DNA of 6,760 nt. It comes from an uncultured Bacteroidota bacterium. Lineage in GTDB: Bacteria > Bacteroidota > Bacteroidia > UBA7662. The translations under genes and the position numbers were made by a program. Within the stretch, counting starts at the first letter, position 1; the number at the start of each line of letters is the position of its first letter. The stretch covers positions 1 to 6,760 of the forward strand of contig CAIOCC010000044.1 in NCBI GenBank assembly GCA_903856555.1, given 5' to 3'. Below are positions 6,339 through 6,760 of the stretch, piece by piece. The notes under the pieces are model-generated. The model was not told where the DNA came from. It did no database searches and saw only the letters and a list, made by a program, of their open reading frames with translations.

Positions 6339-6760
6339 ATGCAAAGCCCCAAGTCGCTAAAACTGGTTCTGCTAACGAGCTCTCAAACATCCGGTGGCGC
6401 GGCGATTGCCTGTATGCGTCAAGCCAGGACCCTTCGTCAGGCCGGACACCAGGTGACCGTTTTGAGCCCAGAGACTTGGTGGCCGGACGGATTCCTAGGC
6501 CGGTGGATGCAACGGGGGTATACCCTGCGTAAGCACTTGGTTTACAAGATTCAGCAATATTTGGTCTGGACCCCCGGGGCGATGTTTAGCGGGAACCCTT
6601 GGCCGGCCGGGGACCCATCGCGGATGCAGCACCCGGCTTTGAAGGAGGCGGATGCCGTTGTTTTGCATTGGATCAATCACGGTTTTTTGGGGTCCTCCGA
6701 TTTGCGGGGTTTGTTAGATTTGGGAAAGCCTGTGTTATGGCATATGCACGATCAATGGGC
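6339..6760 (+). CDS. GT4-type glycosyltransferase, 3' end outside window
   Basis: The frame stays open to the right edge, giving about 140 residues from the ATG at 6339. The N-terminal sequence LKLVLLTSSQTSGGAAIACMR, then TLRQAGHQVTVLSPE, has the glycine-rich first loop of a GT-B retaining glycosyltransferase. Further on, EADAVVLHWINHGFL and GKPVLWHMHDQW resemble the conserved N-terminal half of GT4 enzymes of surface-polysaccharide clusters. The C-terminal donor-binding half lies outside the window. The ATG starts five bases after the previous stop. A TTG at 6330, in frame and overlapping that stop as TTGA, is an alternative start that would add three residues. The enzyme probably acts in the same glycan pathway; its sugar and linkage are unknown. 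Confidence 0.85.
   Translation, partial: MQSPKSLKLVLLTSSQTSGGAAIACMRQARTLRQAGHQVTVLSPETWWPDGFLGRWMQRGYTLRKHLVYKIQQYLVWTPGAMFSGNPWPAGDPSRMQHPALKEADAVVLHWINHGFLGSSDLRGLLDLGKPVLWHMHDQW

Noticed and set aside
6236..6532. 98-residue plus-strand frame across the last gene junction
   Set aside because: It overlaps the end of the methyltransferase and the start of the GT4-type gene in a different frame, and shows no recognisable motif.

Overview
The window looks like chromosome from a member of the Bacteroidota. Four things support this. The large protein at the left ends in a C-terminal domain of the type IX secretion system (T9SS), a system confined to that phylum and its relatives. Two upstream regions carry the Bacteroidota -7 promoter motif TAnnTTTG. 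Most starts lack a clear Shine-Dalgarno sequence. The putative antitoxin resembles a Bacteroidota-rich family. Base composition is moderate for the phylum, with no sharp change in the window. No genus can be named from the sequence.

Layout, left to right. (1) Bases 1-2511 (+) hold the 3' part of a very large multidomain secreted protein: an N-terminal module typical of Bacteroidota surface proteins, a fibronectin-III-like segment, a starch-binding/E-set-like segment, a dockerin-like repeat pair, a cohesin-like segment and the T9SS sorting domain. A strong intrinsic terminator follows. (2) Bases 2581-3251 (-) hold a toxin-antitoxin pair: an 82-residue antitoxin and a PIN-domain toxin (VapC type), overlapping at TTGA. 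The promoter region has two copies of the palindrome TACGTA 24 bp apart. (3) Bases 3379-3600 (-) hold a 73-residue exported Lys/Ala/Ser-rich protein with four cysteines, with its own promoter and intrinsic terminator. (4) From 3671 to the right edge (+) lies a tight cluster of surface-glycan genes: a GT-A-like glycosyltransferase, a zinc-ribbon SAM methyltransferase, a second SAM methyltransferase, and the start of a GT4-type glycosyltransferase that runs off the window. The first three genes overlap one another (47 and 17 nt) and the fourth starts at or just after the third stop, so they are almost certainly one operon.

The glycan genes plausibly work together. Two glycosyltransferases add sugars to a cell-surface polysaccharide or protein-linked glycan, and two methyltransferases modify or cap it. 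The left-hand protein is an independent transcription unit, and the toxin-antitoxin pair and small exported protein form a minus-strand island between the two. The longest stretch without a gene is 127 bases (3252-3378), filled by a promoter and a terminator. No tRNA, rRNA, CRISPR array or insertion sequence was seen.

No wholly new system is evident. The most unusual local signals are the twin-palindrome promoter of the toxin-antitoxin pair, an eight-G tract in the first glycosyltransferase where loss of one base gives an immediate stop, dockerin-like and cohesin-like segments on one T9SS-exported chain, and the small cysteine/lysine-rich exported protein.
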